Shown: piece after piece, positions 26,462-34,987 of the stretch
How the letters are laid out: every line of letters begins with the position of its first letter
How positions within the stretch are numbered: position 1 is the first letter of the stretch
From: Parvibaculaceae bacterium Mf 1.05b.01
Lineage (GTDB): Bacteria > Pseudomonadota > Alphaproteobacteria > Parvibaculales > Parvibaculaceae
Length of the DNA stretch: 64,000 nucleotides
Direction: 5' to 3'
NCBI GenBank assembly: GCA_000509225.1
Contig: BAOK01000001.1
Coordinates: 2,012,245-2,076,244 of the forward strand
The notes under the pieces: model-generated
Databases searched by the model: none
What the model was told of the DNA's origin: nothing
The model's input: the letters and a program-made list of their open reading frames with translations, nothing else
Position numbers and translations under genes: made by a program

Positions 26462-26523
26462 CAACCCACAATAGTGACTGGACTTTCTCGTCAGGATACC
26501 CAAGTGTTCCGCGCAAAACAAAA

Positions 26524-26579
26524 GCGTTTCCAGCAAAAGTGTGAGGCGGTTTTGCGCCAGAACTAATAGGCGGAAACGC
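26524..26579. repeat. Dispersed stem-loop repeat, variant copy E
   Basis: Outer arms GCGTTTCC (26524-26531) and GGAAACGC (26572-26579) are the same as those of copy A upstream of nadA. The inner part differs: CAAAA pairs with TTTTG around a short loop, followed by extra bases (about 26560-26571) before the right outer arm. Looks like the same family with an insertion. It lies just upstream of moaB. Confidence 0.5.
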
Positions 26580-26604
26580 GCTATGTAAGAACGATGGAGC
26601 CCCC

Positions 26605-27144
26605 ATGCCCGGCATTGATGAATCACGTGAGTTTGTTCCCGTCCGCATTGCGGTGATGACTGTTTCCGACACGCGGGGGCTTGATGAAGATACATCCGGC
26701 GACACGCTTGTTGCTCGTCTGGAAGAGGCGGGGCACACGCTCGCCGACCGCGTGATCGTGAAAGACGATGTGACGACCATTACGGGCAAGCTCGCGGAAT
26801 GGATTGCCGATAAAGAGATTGACGTTGTGATCTCCACCGGGGGCACCGGCCTTACGGGCCGTGACGTCACACCTGAAGCGTTTCACTCGGTCTATGAAAA
26901 AGAGATTGAAGGCTTTGCCGCGCTCTTCCATCAGGTTAGTTTTGCGAAGATCGGCACGTCGACCATCCAGTCGCGCGCCACTGCTGGCGTCGCAGGCGGG
27001 ACCTATCTCTTTGCCCTTCCCGGCTCAACCGGCGCGGTGAAAGACGGGTGGGATGAAATTCTCAAGTTCCAGCTCGACATTCGCTACCGGCCCTGCAATT
27101 TCGTGGAAATCATGCCGCGGCTCGAAGAGCATAAGAGGAAGTAG
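26605..27144 (+). CDS. moaB: Molybdenum cofactor biosynthesis protein B
   Basis: MoaB/MogA family protein of 179 aa, binding molybdopterin and implicated in its adenylylation before molybdenum insertion. Motifs: MTVSDTRGLDEDTSGD (about residues 14-29), VISTGGTGLTGRDVTPE (about residues 73-89) and LFALPGSTGAVKDGWDEIL. The ATG follows GGAGC at a short distance. No other molybdenum cofactor gene is in the window, so it is a detached member of the pathway. A repeat of the stem-loop family precedes it and a MITE-like palindromic element follows it. Confidence 0.92.
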   Translation: MPGIDESREFVPVRIAVMTVSDTRGLDEDTSGDTLVARLEEAGHTLADRVIVKDDVTTITGKLAEWIADKEIDVVISTGGTGLTGRDVTPEAFHSVYEKEIEGFAALFHQVSFAKIGTSTIQSRATAGVAGGTYLFALPGSTGAVKDGWDEILKFQLDIRYRPCNFVEIMPRLEEHKRK

Positions 27145-27162
27145 TTGCTTCCTCCTCCCAAA

Positions 27163-27242
27163 TGTCATGCTCGGGCTTGACCCGAGCATCCAGTGAGAGT
27201 GGACGGGCAGCATGGACCCTCGGATCAAGTCCGAGGGTGTCA
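27163..27242. repeat. MITE-like double-hairpin repeat, copy 1
   Basis: About 80 bases: a first perfect hairpin with arms ATGCTCGGG / CCCGAGCAT around the loop CTTGA, and a second with arms ACCCTCGGA / TCCGAGGGT around TCAAG, the reverse complement of the first loop. The two ends (TGTCA and its inverted counterpart) therefore form a terminal inverted repeat. A related element lies at 42868-42954. Similar palindromic elements are common between genes in alphaproteobacteria (from general knowledge). Confidence 0.75.
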
Positions 27243-27267
27243 GTGTTGGGGTTGCATCGAGGTTTCA

Positions 27268-27480
27268 ATGCGGGCGATTCTGAGAAAAAAGATCATCGAG
27301 GTTTGCGACAAGAAAATCGCAGCCAAGGGGCCTGATGTGGGCCTCTCCTTCTATGCCTTCTTCGCCAATAAGAATGATGATCCAGAATTACTCATGGAGG
27401 CGGCAACCTGGTGGATCGAGACCCACAAGCTTAATCACTTTGAGAAGGCTGTGAAAATTAGGGCGATGGTTGAGGGATAG
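27268..27480 (+). CDS. Small conserved protein, possibly DUF6500 family
   Basis: 70-aa protein with a helical, charged sequence: MRAILRKKIIEVCDKKIA, then GLSFYAFFANKNDDPELL and NHFEKAVKIRAMVEG. I start at the ATG at 27268, which follows GAGG at about 7 bases; the longer frame from 27193 runs back into the palindromic element and would be spurious. From memory it resembles the uncharacterised DUF6500 family, where SFYAFFANKNDDPELL is strongly conserved. The function is unknown. It is convergent with the methyltransferase gene, with 11 bases between the stops. Confidence 0.7.
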   Translation: MRAILRKKIIEVCDKKIAAKGPDVGLSFYAFFANKNDDPELLMEAATWWIETHKLNHFEKAVKIRAMVEG

Positions 27481-27491
27481 AACGTCTCAAC

Positions 27492-28250
27492 TCAGGCGCG
27501 CTTCCGCAACACATAAAACGCATAGCCATAGTCCGCCGCGTGGCGCTCATAGAGGCGGATTTCTGTTTCTTCCTCGTCCAGCATGGCCTGAACACCTGCA
27601 TCACCCGCGTGCGCTTCTCGCACGGCGGCGATCTGGGGAATGAGCGGCTGATAATATTCCGTCCACCACTCTTCTTCCGGCAGCACGTGGGTTGAGAGAA
27701 GTTCAAACCCAGCACGTTTTGCCCGCTCAACGTTTTCGGCGAGCGTGCCCATGATCGGGTAGGCCTTGTCCCAAAAGAGACGGGCTTCCGCACTGGGTGT
27801 GTCGGTGAGCCATGTGCATTCAGACACCACCGCAAGGCCGCCGGGTTTGAGATATTTAGCCCACGCCTTCAACCCCTCTTCAAAGCCGAGCGTATAGATC
27901 GCGCCTTCCGACCAGATGAGATCGAAAATGCCGTCGGGCAGGTCGAGCGCTTCAAAGTCGGAACAGACGGTGCGCAACCGCTCGCCGGAAATGCCCGCGA
28001 CTTCTGCCTTGGCTTCAAGCTTTGCCAGAAAAGGTTTCAGCATGTCGACGGCGGTGGCGCGGCCCTTTGAACAGCGTAGCAGTTCCAGAACATCGTTCCC
28101 CTGACCGCAGCCCATAAAGAGCATTTCGGGTTCTTGGGGCAGACCCTCCAGACTTTCGAACATGGTGCGGGTCATGGTGTTGCTGCCCGGCGCATTGCGC
28201 GGGAGCTTCATCTGCATTTCCAGGAATACGCGAAACGGATCAGCGTCCAT
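27492..28250 (-). CDS. Class I SAM-dependent methyltransferase
   Basis: 252-aa protein with a Rossmann SAM-binding motif MLFMGCGQGNDVLELL (about residues 42-57) and the acidic loop ATAVDMLKPFL, followed by DFEALDLPDGIFDLIWSEGAIY. There is no DNA- or rRNA-specific signature, so a small-molecule substrate is likely. The start is put at the ATG at 28250: the frame is open far upstream but those codons lie inside the next gene. It overlaps the transferase gene at 28240-28854 by 11 bases, so the genes are translationally coupled. It is the last of a three-gene leftward operon. Confidence 0.8.
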   Translation of the reverse strand: MDADPFRVFLEMQMKLPRNAPGSNTMTRTMFESLEGLPQEPEMLFMGCGQGNDVLELLRCSKGRATAVDMLKPFLAKLEAKAEVAGISGERLRTVCSDFEALDLPDGIFDLIWSEGAIYTLGFEEGLKAWAKYLKPGGLAVVSECTWLTDTPSAEARLFWDKAYPIMGTLAENVERAKRAGFELLSTHVLPEEEWWTEYYQPLIPQIAAVREAHAGDAGVQAMLDEEETEIRLYERHAADYGYAFYVLRKRA

Positions 28251-28854
28251 GTGATTGCTTCCAACGCGCATAGTCATCGCCAGTATCAATATCGGGCAGT
28301 GTTTCGAGCTGCGCCACGCGGGCTCCCTCCAAATTCGCCCGTGTGTCAGCGAGTGCGTGGTCGGTTGACCAGCGCACATTGCCGAAAACGGAGGGCACGC
28401 GGGGAAAGCGCTTGAGGCCGACCAGCCAATAGCCGCCATCTTCCGCCGGGCCAAAGACGGCGTCGTGATTGCCGAGCGCATCAAAGGCTTCCGCGATGCG
28501 GGTGTCCGTGACGTCTGGGATGTCACAGCCGATGAGAACAACGGGTCCGGGTGGCATTGTCTTCATCACCCGGTCCATGCGCGTGCCGAGGTCACCCTCG
28601 CCCTGCGGAATGCGCGGCATCTCACCGGGCCAAAAGCCTGTCTCAGGTGCTGCGACATCGGGGGCCGCCGCAATCACACATGTCCAGCGCGGATCGTCGC
28701 CGACATTTCTCAAAAGACTTTTTGTGTTTGTTTTGTAGAAGCGCAGCGCTTCCGCCGCCCCAATGTCGCGGGCAAGTCGTGTCTTCACGCGCCCCATGCG
28801 CGGCGCCTTGGACATGACGACAAGCCAGTTGGTGCGACCGCGGTCCGGAATCAT
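28240..28854 (-). CDS. rSAM/selenodomain-associated transferase 1 (TIGR04282/DUF2064)
   Basis: 204-aa nucleotidyltransferase/glycosyltransferase-A fold protein. The N-terminal VMSKAPRMGRVKTRLARDIG is the family hallmark, and the central VVLIGCDIPDVTDTRIAEAF and AVFGPAEDGGYWLVGLK are the metal and sugar-nucleotide binding segments. Relatives are found with a TIGR04283 partner, often beside radical SAM genes for arsenosugar or similar products; the true substrate is unknown. It overlaps both neighbours (four bases with the upstream gene and 11 with the methyltransferase), giving a tight operon. Confidence 0.85.
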   Translation of the reverse strand: MIPDRGRTNWLVVMSKAPRMGRVKTRLARDIGAAEALRFYKTNTKSLLRNVGDDPRWTCVIAAAPDVAAPETGFWPGEMPRIPQGEGDLGTRMDRVMKTMPPGPVVLIGCDIPDVTDTRIAEAFDALGNHDAVFGPAEDGGYWLVGLKRFPRVPSVFGNVRWSTDHALADTRANLEGARVAQLETLPDIDTGDDYARWKQSHGR

Positions 28855-29546
28855 CCGTAAAGCCGCGCCAGAATGCGTGGCGGCACCCGCAGGAAATAAA
28901 GCGAAAGGAGCCCCAGATTGGAAAGCGAGCGCTTTAAATATCCATCGCGGTGATAGCGCGCGGGGCTGGTGACGGCTTCAGAGCGCAAAAGCACCGTGCG
29001 TCGCCAGCCAATGCGGCGGACGAGGCTTACATCTTCCATTAAAGGCGCGTCGGGATAACCGCCGAGCTTTTTGTAGAAATTCTTGTGAATGAGCAGACCC
29101 TGATCCCCATAAGGCAGCCGGAAAAGCGCACAACGGAGGCCCACCACCCATTCCAGCCACCTTGCAGCAGGCCCAAAATCATCGAGCGCAAAGCGGAAGG
29201 CAGCAGCAACCTCTTTCCCGCGAAAGCGTCCCTGCTCCACCTGTTCCAGGAACTTGGCGACTTCGTCTTCCCAACCGGGCGACAAGACCGTGTCTGCATG
29301 GAGAAAGAGCAACCAATCCCCCTTCGCGTGTTTCGCGCCTGTCTGAAGCTGGGTGCCCCTGCCTTTTGGCGCTGTCACCAGAGTGGCGCCTGCGGCGTCA
29401 CAGATTTCCGCTGTGGCATCGGTCGAGCCGCCATCGACAATCACCACTTCCCGCACGAGCCCGCGCACCGTCGCCTGGATCAGTGCATTCAGACATTGAG
29501 GCAGGCCTTCTTCGGCATTCAAAGTTGGAATTACGACGCTCAGCAT
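28851..29546 (-). CDS. rSAM/selenodomain-associated transferase 2 (TIGR04283), family 2 glycosyltransferase
   Basis: 231-aa family 2 glycosyltransferase. MLSVVIPTLNAEEGLPQCL opens the nucleotide-sugar binding domain, VVIVDGGSTDAT is the DGGS motif, LLFLHADTVLSP carries the metal-binding HADT, and DQGLLIHKNFY and MEDVSLVRRIG are characteristic of the TIGR04283 group. It is the first gene of the operon with the TIGR04282 partner and a methyltransferase. The operon is divergent from a radical SAM gene with an 86-base gap, so both promoters must lie there. Confidence 0.87.
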   Translation of the reverse strand: MLSVVIPTLNAEEGLPQCLNALIQATVRGLVREVVIVDGGSTDATAEICDAAGATLVTAPKGRGTQLQTGAKHAKGDWLLFLHADTVLSPGWEDEVAKFLEQVEQGRFRGKEVAAAFRFALDDFGPAARWLEWVVGLRCALFRLPYGDQGLLIHKNFYKKLGGYPDAPLMEDVSLVRRIGWRRTVLLRSEAVTSPARYHRDGYLKRSLSNLGLLSLYFLRVPPRILARLYG

Positions 29547-29632
29547 GGGCGCAATCTATAGCGCTAGAAAAAAAATGGCGAGAACGCATAAATGTTCTTG
29601 TTTTGTTCTGAATAAATTCCTATCTTCTTCTC

Positions 29633-30853
29633 ATGGACATTCACTTCGAAAACGCGCGTCCCGGATCAACCGCTTCCCCCCGAGCGGTCTCCCGGCCTTC
29701 CATCCCCAAGGCGGCGCCACACACCAGGACACCGGATGCCCCCTCGTCCCCCGTGTCCTCCGTGGTGCCCCCAACTGGCCGGCGTGGCCGGGGCGCGCGC
29801 TCCAATTCTTCTGGTCGGTTTGAGCCCCTCTCCTATGCCGCGTTTGATGATGGCTGGGAGACGATTGAAGAACAGTCAGCCCTTAAGACGGAGGTGACCG
29901 ATGAAGCTCCCCGCAAGATCATCACGCGCAACCAGTCTCCAGACATTCCTTTTGATCGCTCGATCAATCCTTACCGCGGCTGTGAGCATGGCTGTGTCTA
30001 TTGTTTCGCGCGGCCGACACATGCCTATATGGGCCTCTCTCCCGGACTTGATTTTGAAAGCCGTCTGTTCGCGAAGCCGAATGCGGCAGCGCTTCTGGAA
30101 CGGGAACTTTCCAAACCAAACTATGTTGTCCGCCCCATCGCCATCGGCACCAACACAGATCCCTATCAGCCCATAGAGCGGCGCTACCGGATCATGCGCC
30201 AAGTGCTCGACGTGCTCGACCGGTACAATCATCCGGTGACCATTGTCACCAAGTCAGCGCTTATCACGCGGGACATCGACATTCTGTCCTCTATGGCAAA
30301 GCGGAACCTGGTTCGCGTGGCGCTCTCCATCACGACGCTGGACAAGGAACTCGCGCGCGCCATGGAACCCCGCGCCAGCGCCCCAACCCGTCGCATGGCG
30401 GCACTGGAGCTTTTATCTGCTGCGGGCATTCCGACTGGCGTGATGGTGGCACCAGTCATTCCGGGTCTTAATGATCATGAGATTGAGCGCATTCTGCGCG
30501 GGGCCCATTATGCAGGTGTGGAACAGGCAGGCTTTATTCTGTTGCGCCTGCCCCATGAAATCAAAGACCTGTTCAAGGAATGGCTTGGTGACACAGCCCC
30601 TGATAAAGCCAAAAAGGTGATGAAGCTCATCCGCGATACGCGTGGCGGCAAAGAATATGATGCGGAATGGGGCAAGCGCATGCGCGGTGACGGGCCTTAT
30701 GCCTGGACCATCAAGCGCCGGTTTGATCTCGCCGCTGAAAAGCTCGGCATTCGTACGAGCAAGAGCTCCCACACCCATGCGCTAAATGGTGGGCTTGATT
30801 GCTCAGCATTTAAAGTGCCGGAGAAAGCGGGCGATCAGCTGGCTCTTTTTTAG
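29633..30853 (+). CDS. PA0069-family radical SAM protein
   Basis: 406-aa radical SAM protein. The cluster motif is CEHGCVYC in INPYRGCEHGCVYCFARPTH (about residues 108-127), where the three cysteines bind the [4Fe-4S] cluster that reduces SAM. The N-terminal GRRGRGARSNSSGRFEPL, with a Gly/Arg-rich patch before N-x-x-x-R-F, is the hallmark of the PA0069/Rv2578c group of unknown function. About 60 N-terminal residues are Pro/Ser-rich and probably disordered. The ATG at 29633 has no good ribosome binding site and the start is uncertain. It is divergent from the transferase operon. Confidence 0.85.
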   Translation: MDIHFENARPGSTASPRAVSRPSIPKAAPHTRTPDAPSSPVSSVVPPTGRRGRGARSNSSGRFEPLSYAAFDDGWETIEEQSALKTEVTDEAPRKIITRNQSPDIPFDRSINPYRGCEHGCVYCFARPTHAYMGLSPGLDFESRLFAKPNAAALLERELSKPNYVVRPIAIGTNTDPYQPIERRYRIMRQVLDVLDRYNHPVTIVTKSALITRDIDILSSMAKRNLVRVALSITTLDKELARAMEPRASAPTRRMAALELLSAAGIPTGVMVAPVIPGLNDHEIERILRGAHYAGVEQAGFILLRLPHEIKDLFKEWLGDTAPDKAKKVMKLIRDTRGGKEYDAEWGKRMRGDGPYAWTIKRRFDLAAEKLGIRTSKSSHTHALNGGLDCSAFKVPEKAGDQLALF

Positions 30854-30889
30854 GTCCAGTTTGACTCCCGTATGCTGCGGCTGATTGGT

Positions 30890-31750
30890 CTATTGCAAGA
30901 ATTCGGTCTGATTGGGATAGAGCGTCTTGATTGCAGCACACCGCATCTGACGTGCCAGCGGATCATCAAAAACCTCTAGTGCGTGTCCAGCCTGTTGCGG
31001 TGTAAGCCAGCCATTCGACAATCTCCAGCGACGGAAGAATATCCAATCCAGTTCCCGTTTTCTCAAAGAAATCAAGCTTGAGCGTATCTGCTCAGGAGTT
31101 TTCGATTGACCCAGCGATGACCGCGTTCCATGTTTTTTTCGCCACTCTTCTTCTGCGATTTTCTGCACAGCAATCGCCGTGTCCACATCTGACTCAGTTA
31201 TGGTCACCAATAGATCGATCTCTTCCCTAATATCTGCGGGAAGAGTATCAACAGCAATCTGCACACCGTCCAAAAAGCGCGGATCTCTGGTCACATCCAT
31301 TTGCCACTCGTGTGGTTGCTCACGCCAGAGCACAATATCTGCTTGTTTTGACCAACACCCATCATCAATCAACCCGAGGCTGGAGAGAACGGACAGCGCG
31401 GCTGGCTGCGCAATAGCGGCGCCTAACGTGCCCGCTGACCCAATGTTGGGCTTCGACTGTCTGCTGTCGACCGCGCAATAGATCAAGGATCGTTCTTGAT
31501 GAGCCAGCCTCAGGACGGCGAGGCCGATATCATCCCACCTCGGAAGAGTGTCTGGAATAACAGGATTTAGCGTTGGAACGGCGCAACGACCGGACCTTTC
31601 TGCTTGTCCAAGCGCCACAATTGCGTCACAGCCAATCTGATAAGGGGTTGAGGCCATGTCATCCCATCCGCCATTTTCGACGCTGCCAGGGAGGTTGCTT
31701 GCCAGGAACGTAACAACTTCCTGCGCCCATCCCGATACCGGTACATTCAT
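30890..31750 (-). CDS. Protein of unknown function (orphan)
   Basis: 286-aa leftward gene with AGG upstream of its ATG at 31750. No signal peptide or membrane span is seen. The N-terminal half contains short hydrophobic strands and a Gly/Ala-rich segment (NIGSAGTLGAAIAQPAALSVL), the middle is acidic (PADIREEIDLLVTITESD), and the C-terminal half is basic and helical (LRKRELDWIFFRRWRLSNG). I recognise no family, motif or catalytic triad. It is flanked by the radical SAM gene (convergent) and rnhB (divergent), neither of which suggests a role. By eye it is less GC-rich than its neighbours, so recent acquisition is possible. Confidence 0.7.
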   Translation of the reverse strand: MNVPVSGWAQEVVTFLASNLPGSVENGGWDDMASTPYQIGCDAIVALGQAERSGRCAVPTLNPVIPDTLPRWDDIGLAVLRLAHQERSLIYCAVDSRQSKPNIGSAGTLGAAIAQPAALSVLSSLGLIDDGCWSKQADIVLWREQPHEWQMDVTRDPRFLDGVQIAVDTLPADIREEIDLLVTITESDVDTAIAVQKIAEEEWRKKHGTRSSLGQSKTPEQIRSSLISLRKRELDWIFFRRWRLSNGWLTPQQAGHALEVFDDPLARQMRCAAIKTLYPNQTEFLQ

Positions 31751-31895
31751 TTAGTTACCTGCCTTCGACCTCTTTGGCTTATTAAATAGATGGTCTATCG
31801 ATCTTAAACCTCTTCATTGTAGGGGAAAAATCAAGCCATCTGCCAGCTTACCTGACTGTTTGTCTCTGCCTGCTCGCCAGTGCACACTGGCTCCC

Positions 31896-32525
31896 ATGAG
31901 CGAGAAGACATCTCTTTTTGGTGGACCGGATTTCAGCCTGGAACGTGCGGCGGGTGCGCCCAAACTCCGCATTGCCGGGATTGATGAAGCAGGCCGCGGT
32001 GCCTGGGCGGGGCCTGTTGTAGCCGCTGCCGTGGTGCTTGACCCGGCCCATATTCCCGAAGGGCTTGACGACAGCAAAAAACTGTCGCCCAAGAAACGCG
32101 ATGCCCTCTATGACGTGATCATGGAACAGGCAGATGTGGGCATTGGCTATGGCAGTGTCGAACAGGTGGAAGTGCGCAATGTGCTGAACGCCACCATGGA
32201 TGCCATGCGTGATGCAGTTGCAGACCTCGCGACACAGCCTGACATCGCACTCGTCGATGGCAATAAGTGTCCTCTGCTTCCCTGCAAGACGCAAGCCGTG
32301 ATCGGTGGTGATGGACGCTCTGTGTCCATCGCGGCAGCCTCCATCATTGCCAAGGTGACCCGGGACCGCTTGATGCATGCGCTCGATAAAGAGTTCCCTG
32401 GCTATGGCTGGGACACCAATGTGGGCTACGGCACGGCTGTGCATAAGTCCGGCATCGAACGGCTGGGTGTTAATGAACATCACCGGCGTTCCTACAAGCC
32501 CATACGCAACATGTTGAGCACTTGA
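31896..32525 (+). CDS. rnhB: Ribonuclease HII
   Basis: Cleaves RNA in RNA-DNA hybrids, in particular single ribonucleotides embedded in DNA. The catalytic acidic residues are in IAGIDEAGRGAWAGPVV (DE, about residues 29-30) and ALVDGNKCPLLPCK, with AASIIAKVTRDRLM and GTAVHKSGI further on. I place the start at the ATG at 31896 (209 aa); the frame continues to a TTG at 31860 but the added residues are not family-like. The stop overlaps the first of the GANTC sites of the ccrM promoter region. RNase HI is encoded at 53160. Confidence 0.9.
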   Translation: MSEKTSLFGGPDFSLERAAGAPKLRIAGIDEAGRGAWAGPVVAAAVVLDPAHIPEGLDDSKKLSPKKRDALYDVIMEQADVGIGYGSVEQVEVRNVLNATMDAMRDAVADLATQPDIALVDGNKCPLLPCKTQAVIGGDGRSVSIAAASIIAKVTRDRLMHALDKEFPGYGWDTNVGYGTAVHKSGIERLGVNEHHRRSYKPIRNMLST

Positions 32526-32647
32526 GTCCAAGACAGACTCTATTTGGTGGGTTGCTCCCTTAAGCCCTTGATTCCTAAAATGATTCACCAGAATTAACTG
32601 GGGGTTAACCATGGAGACTCATGATTCCCCCAACACTTTCATGAATC
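32524..32647. promoter_or_regulatory. ccrM promoter region: seven GANTC sites
   Basis: GANTC occurs at 32524, 32536, 32570, 32582, 32616, 32623 and 32643: seven sites in 124 bases, where about 0.5 is expected by chance (one per 256 bases). GANTC is the sequence that CcrM methylates, so the promoter can report the methylation state of its own locus. A CtrA box (32594-32609) lies among them. In Caulobacter GANTC sites in the ccrM promoter region are known to feed back on its expression. Confidence 0.8.
32594..32609. promoter_or_regulatory. CtrA binding box upstream of ccrM
   Basis: TTAA (32594-32597), seven bases, then TTAAC (32605-32609) matches the full CtrA consensus TTAA-N7-TTAAC without a mismatch. 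CtrA activates ccrM transcription late in the cell cycle in Caulobacter. The match and the gene downstream support the same wiring here. Confidence 0.75.
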
Positions 32648-32694
32648 AATTTACGCGTGTCCGACCAATTGAGACGCGCGCACGGGGGCAGTAA

Positions 32695-33798
<1,104 letters not shown>

Positions 33799-33817
33799 TT
33801 TCCTTCTGAATTGTGCA

Positions 33818-34909
33818 CTACCGACGCCGGGTTGCTTTAAAGAGCCGCCCGGCGTTTTCATTTTCTTCCGAGAGCGCCAACGCCACCACCTTCTTCATGA
33901 CGGTTGGCAAAGCGTGGTCGCCGAGATTTTCCGGTAAGACCCATTCGCCATCGGCTTTGGCCTTCAAGGGCACTGATGCCTCATAAAGATCCAGCTCCAG
34001 ATGAAAATGGGTGAAGGTGTGACGCACCTGCCCCACCCGTTTTTTCCATTTTGGCTTTGCAAGCGGTGCTTCTGAGAGAAGCGTTGCTTCTTCACGTGTC
34101 TCCTCAACCCACTGTGTTGAGGGCACTTCCATCATGCCGCCGAGCAGGCCTTTGGGCGGACGTTTGCGAAGGAGGATGGCTCCATCTTTGCGCACCGTCC
34201 AGAAGGCGGCGCCCTTCCGCGTCGGCTTTTGTTTCTTGGGCGCTTTCACCGGCAGCGTTTCCGGATCGCCTGCTTTCAACGCCTGACAGGATTTGTGCCA
34301 GGGGCACCGGTCACAAGACGGGCGGCGCGGCGTGCAGATGGTGGCACCAAGATCCATCATGGCCTGAGCAAAATCGCCGGGACGTTTTTTCGGCGTGAGC
34401 GTTGCCGTCATTTCCTTGATGGGTTTCTTCGCGCCAGGCAGCGGCTCGCGAATGTCGAAGATGCGCGCGATCACCCGCTCCACATTGCCATCGACCACGA
34501 CAGCGGGCCGATCAAAGGCAATGGAGGCGACGGCGGCAGCTGTATAGGGGCCGATGCCCGGCAAGGCCGCGAGACCTTCCTCCGTATCGGGGAAAACACC
34601 CTTATGCTCGTCAGCCACCTGTTTCGCACAGGCATGCAGGTTGCGGGCGCGGCTGTAATAGCCAAGCCCCGCCCAGGCATGCATGACCTCATCTATGTCA
34701 GCAGCCGCCAGATCGCCGACGCGGGGCCACTTGGCGAGGAACTTCTGGAAATAGGGCCCGACAGTTGCCACCGTCGTTTGCTGCAACATGATTTCCGACA
34801 ACCAGACCGCATAAGGATCTGCGGTCTCGCCGGGCAGCGCGCGCCAGGGCAGGCGCCGGGCGTGGACGTCGTACCAGGTCAACAGCTCTGACGCTTTTGG
34901 CGGCTTCAC
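33818..34909 (-). CDS. mutY: A/G-specific adenine glycosylase
   Basis: Removes adenine mispaired with 8-oxoguanine. The 363-aa protein has an N-terminal helix-hairpin-helix domain: LSEIMLQQTTVATVGPYF, AALPGIGPYTAAAVASIAF and the DGNVERVIARIF loop with its catalytic Asp, then CTPRRPSCDRCPWHKSC-type cysteines for the [4Fe-4S] cluster, and a C-terminal NUDIX-like domain that recognises 8-oxoG (LLRKRPPKGLLGGMMEVP). The start is the GTG at 34909 (AAGGA before it); the long open frame up to 35431 runs antisense through the DUF721 gene and is not used. Confidence 0.93.
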   Translation of the reverse strand: MKPPKASELLTWYDVHARRLPWRALPGETADPYAVWLSEIMLQQTTVATVGPYFQKFLAKWPRVGDLAAADIDEVMHAWAGLGYYSRARNLHACAKQVADEHKGVFPDTEEGLAALPGIGPYTAAAVASIAFDRPAVVVDGNVERVIARIFDIREPLPGAKKPIKEMTATLTPKKRPGDFAQAMMDLGATICTPRRPSCDRCPWHKSCQALKAGDPETLPVKAPKKQKPTRKGAAFWTVRKDGAILLRKRPPKGLLGGMMEVPSTQWVEETREEATLLSEAPLAKPKWKKRVGQVRHTFTHFHLELDLYEASVPLKAKADGEWVLPENLGDHALPTVMKKVVALALSEENENAGRLFKATRRR

Positions 34910-34987
34910 ATCCTTAATCCTCTTCCTTCTGCAATCAGGACAGTTCGTCCCATCGCGCTCCCCCACAAAATGGGGCACACTGGCTCC

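Noticed and set aside
25025-26695. 556-codon open frame on the minus strand across slt
   Set aside because: Antisense shadow of the lytic transglycosylase, which has signal peptide and catalytic motifs; the shadow is Cys/Arg/His-rich without motifs.
28251-28541. N-terminal extension of the methyltransferase frame
   Set aside because: It runs inside the TIGR04282 transferase gene on the same strand in another frame; the short start at 28250 fits the 11-base overlap.
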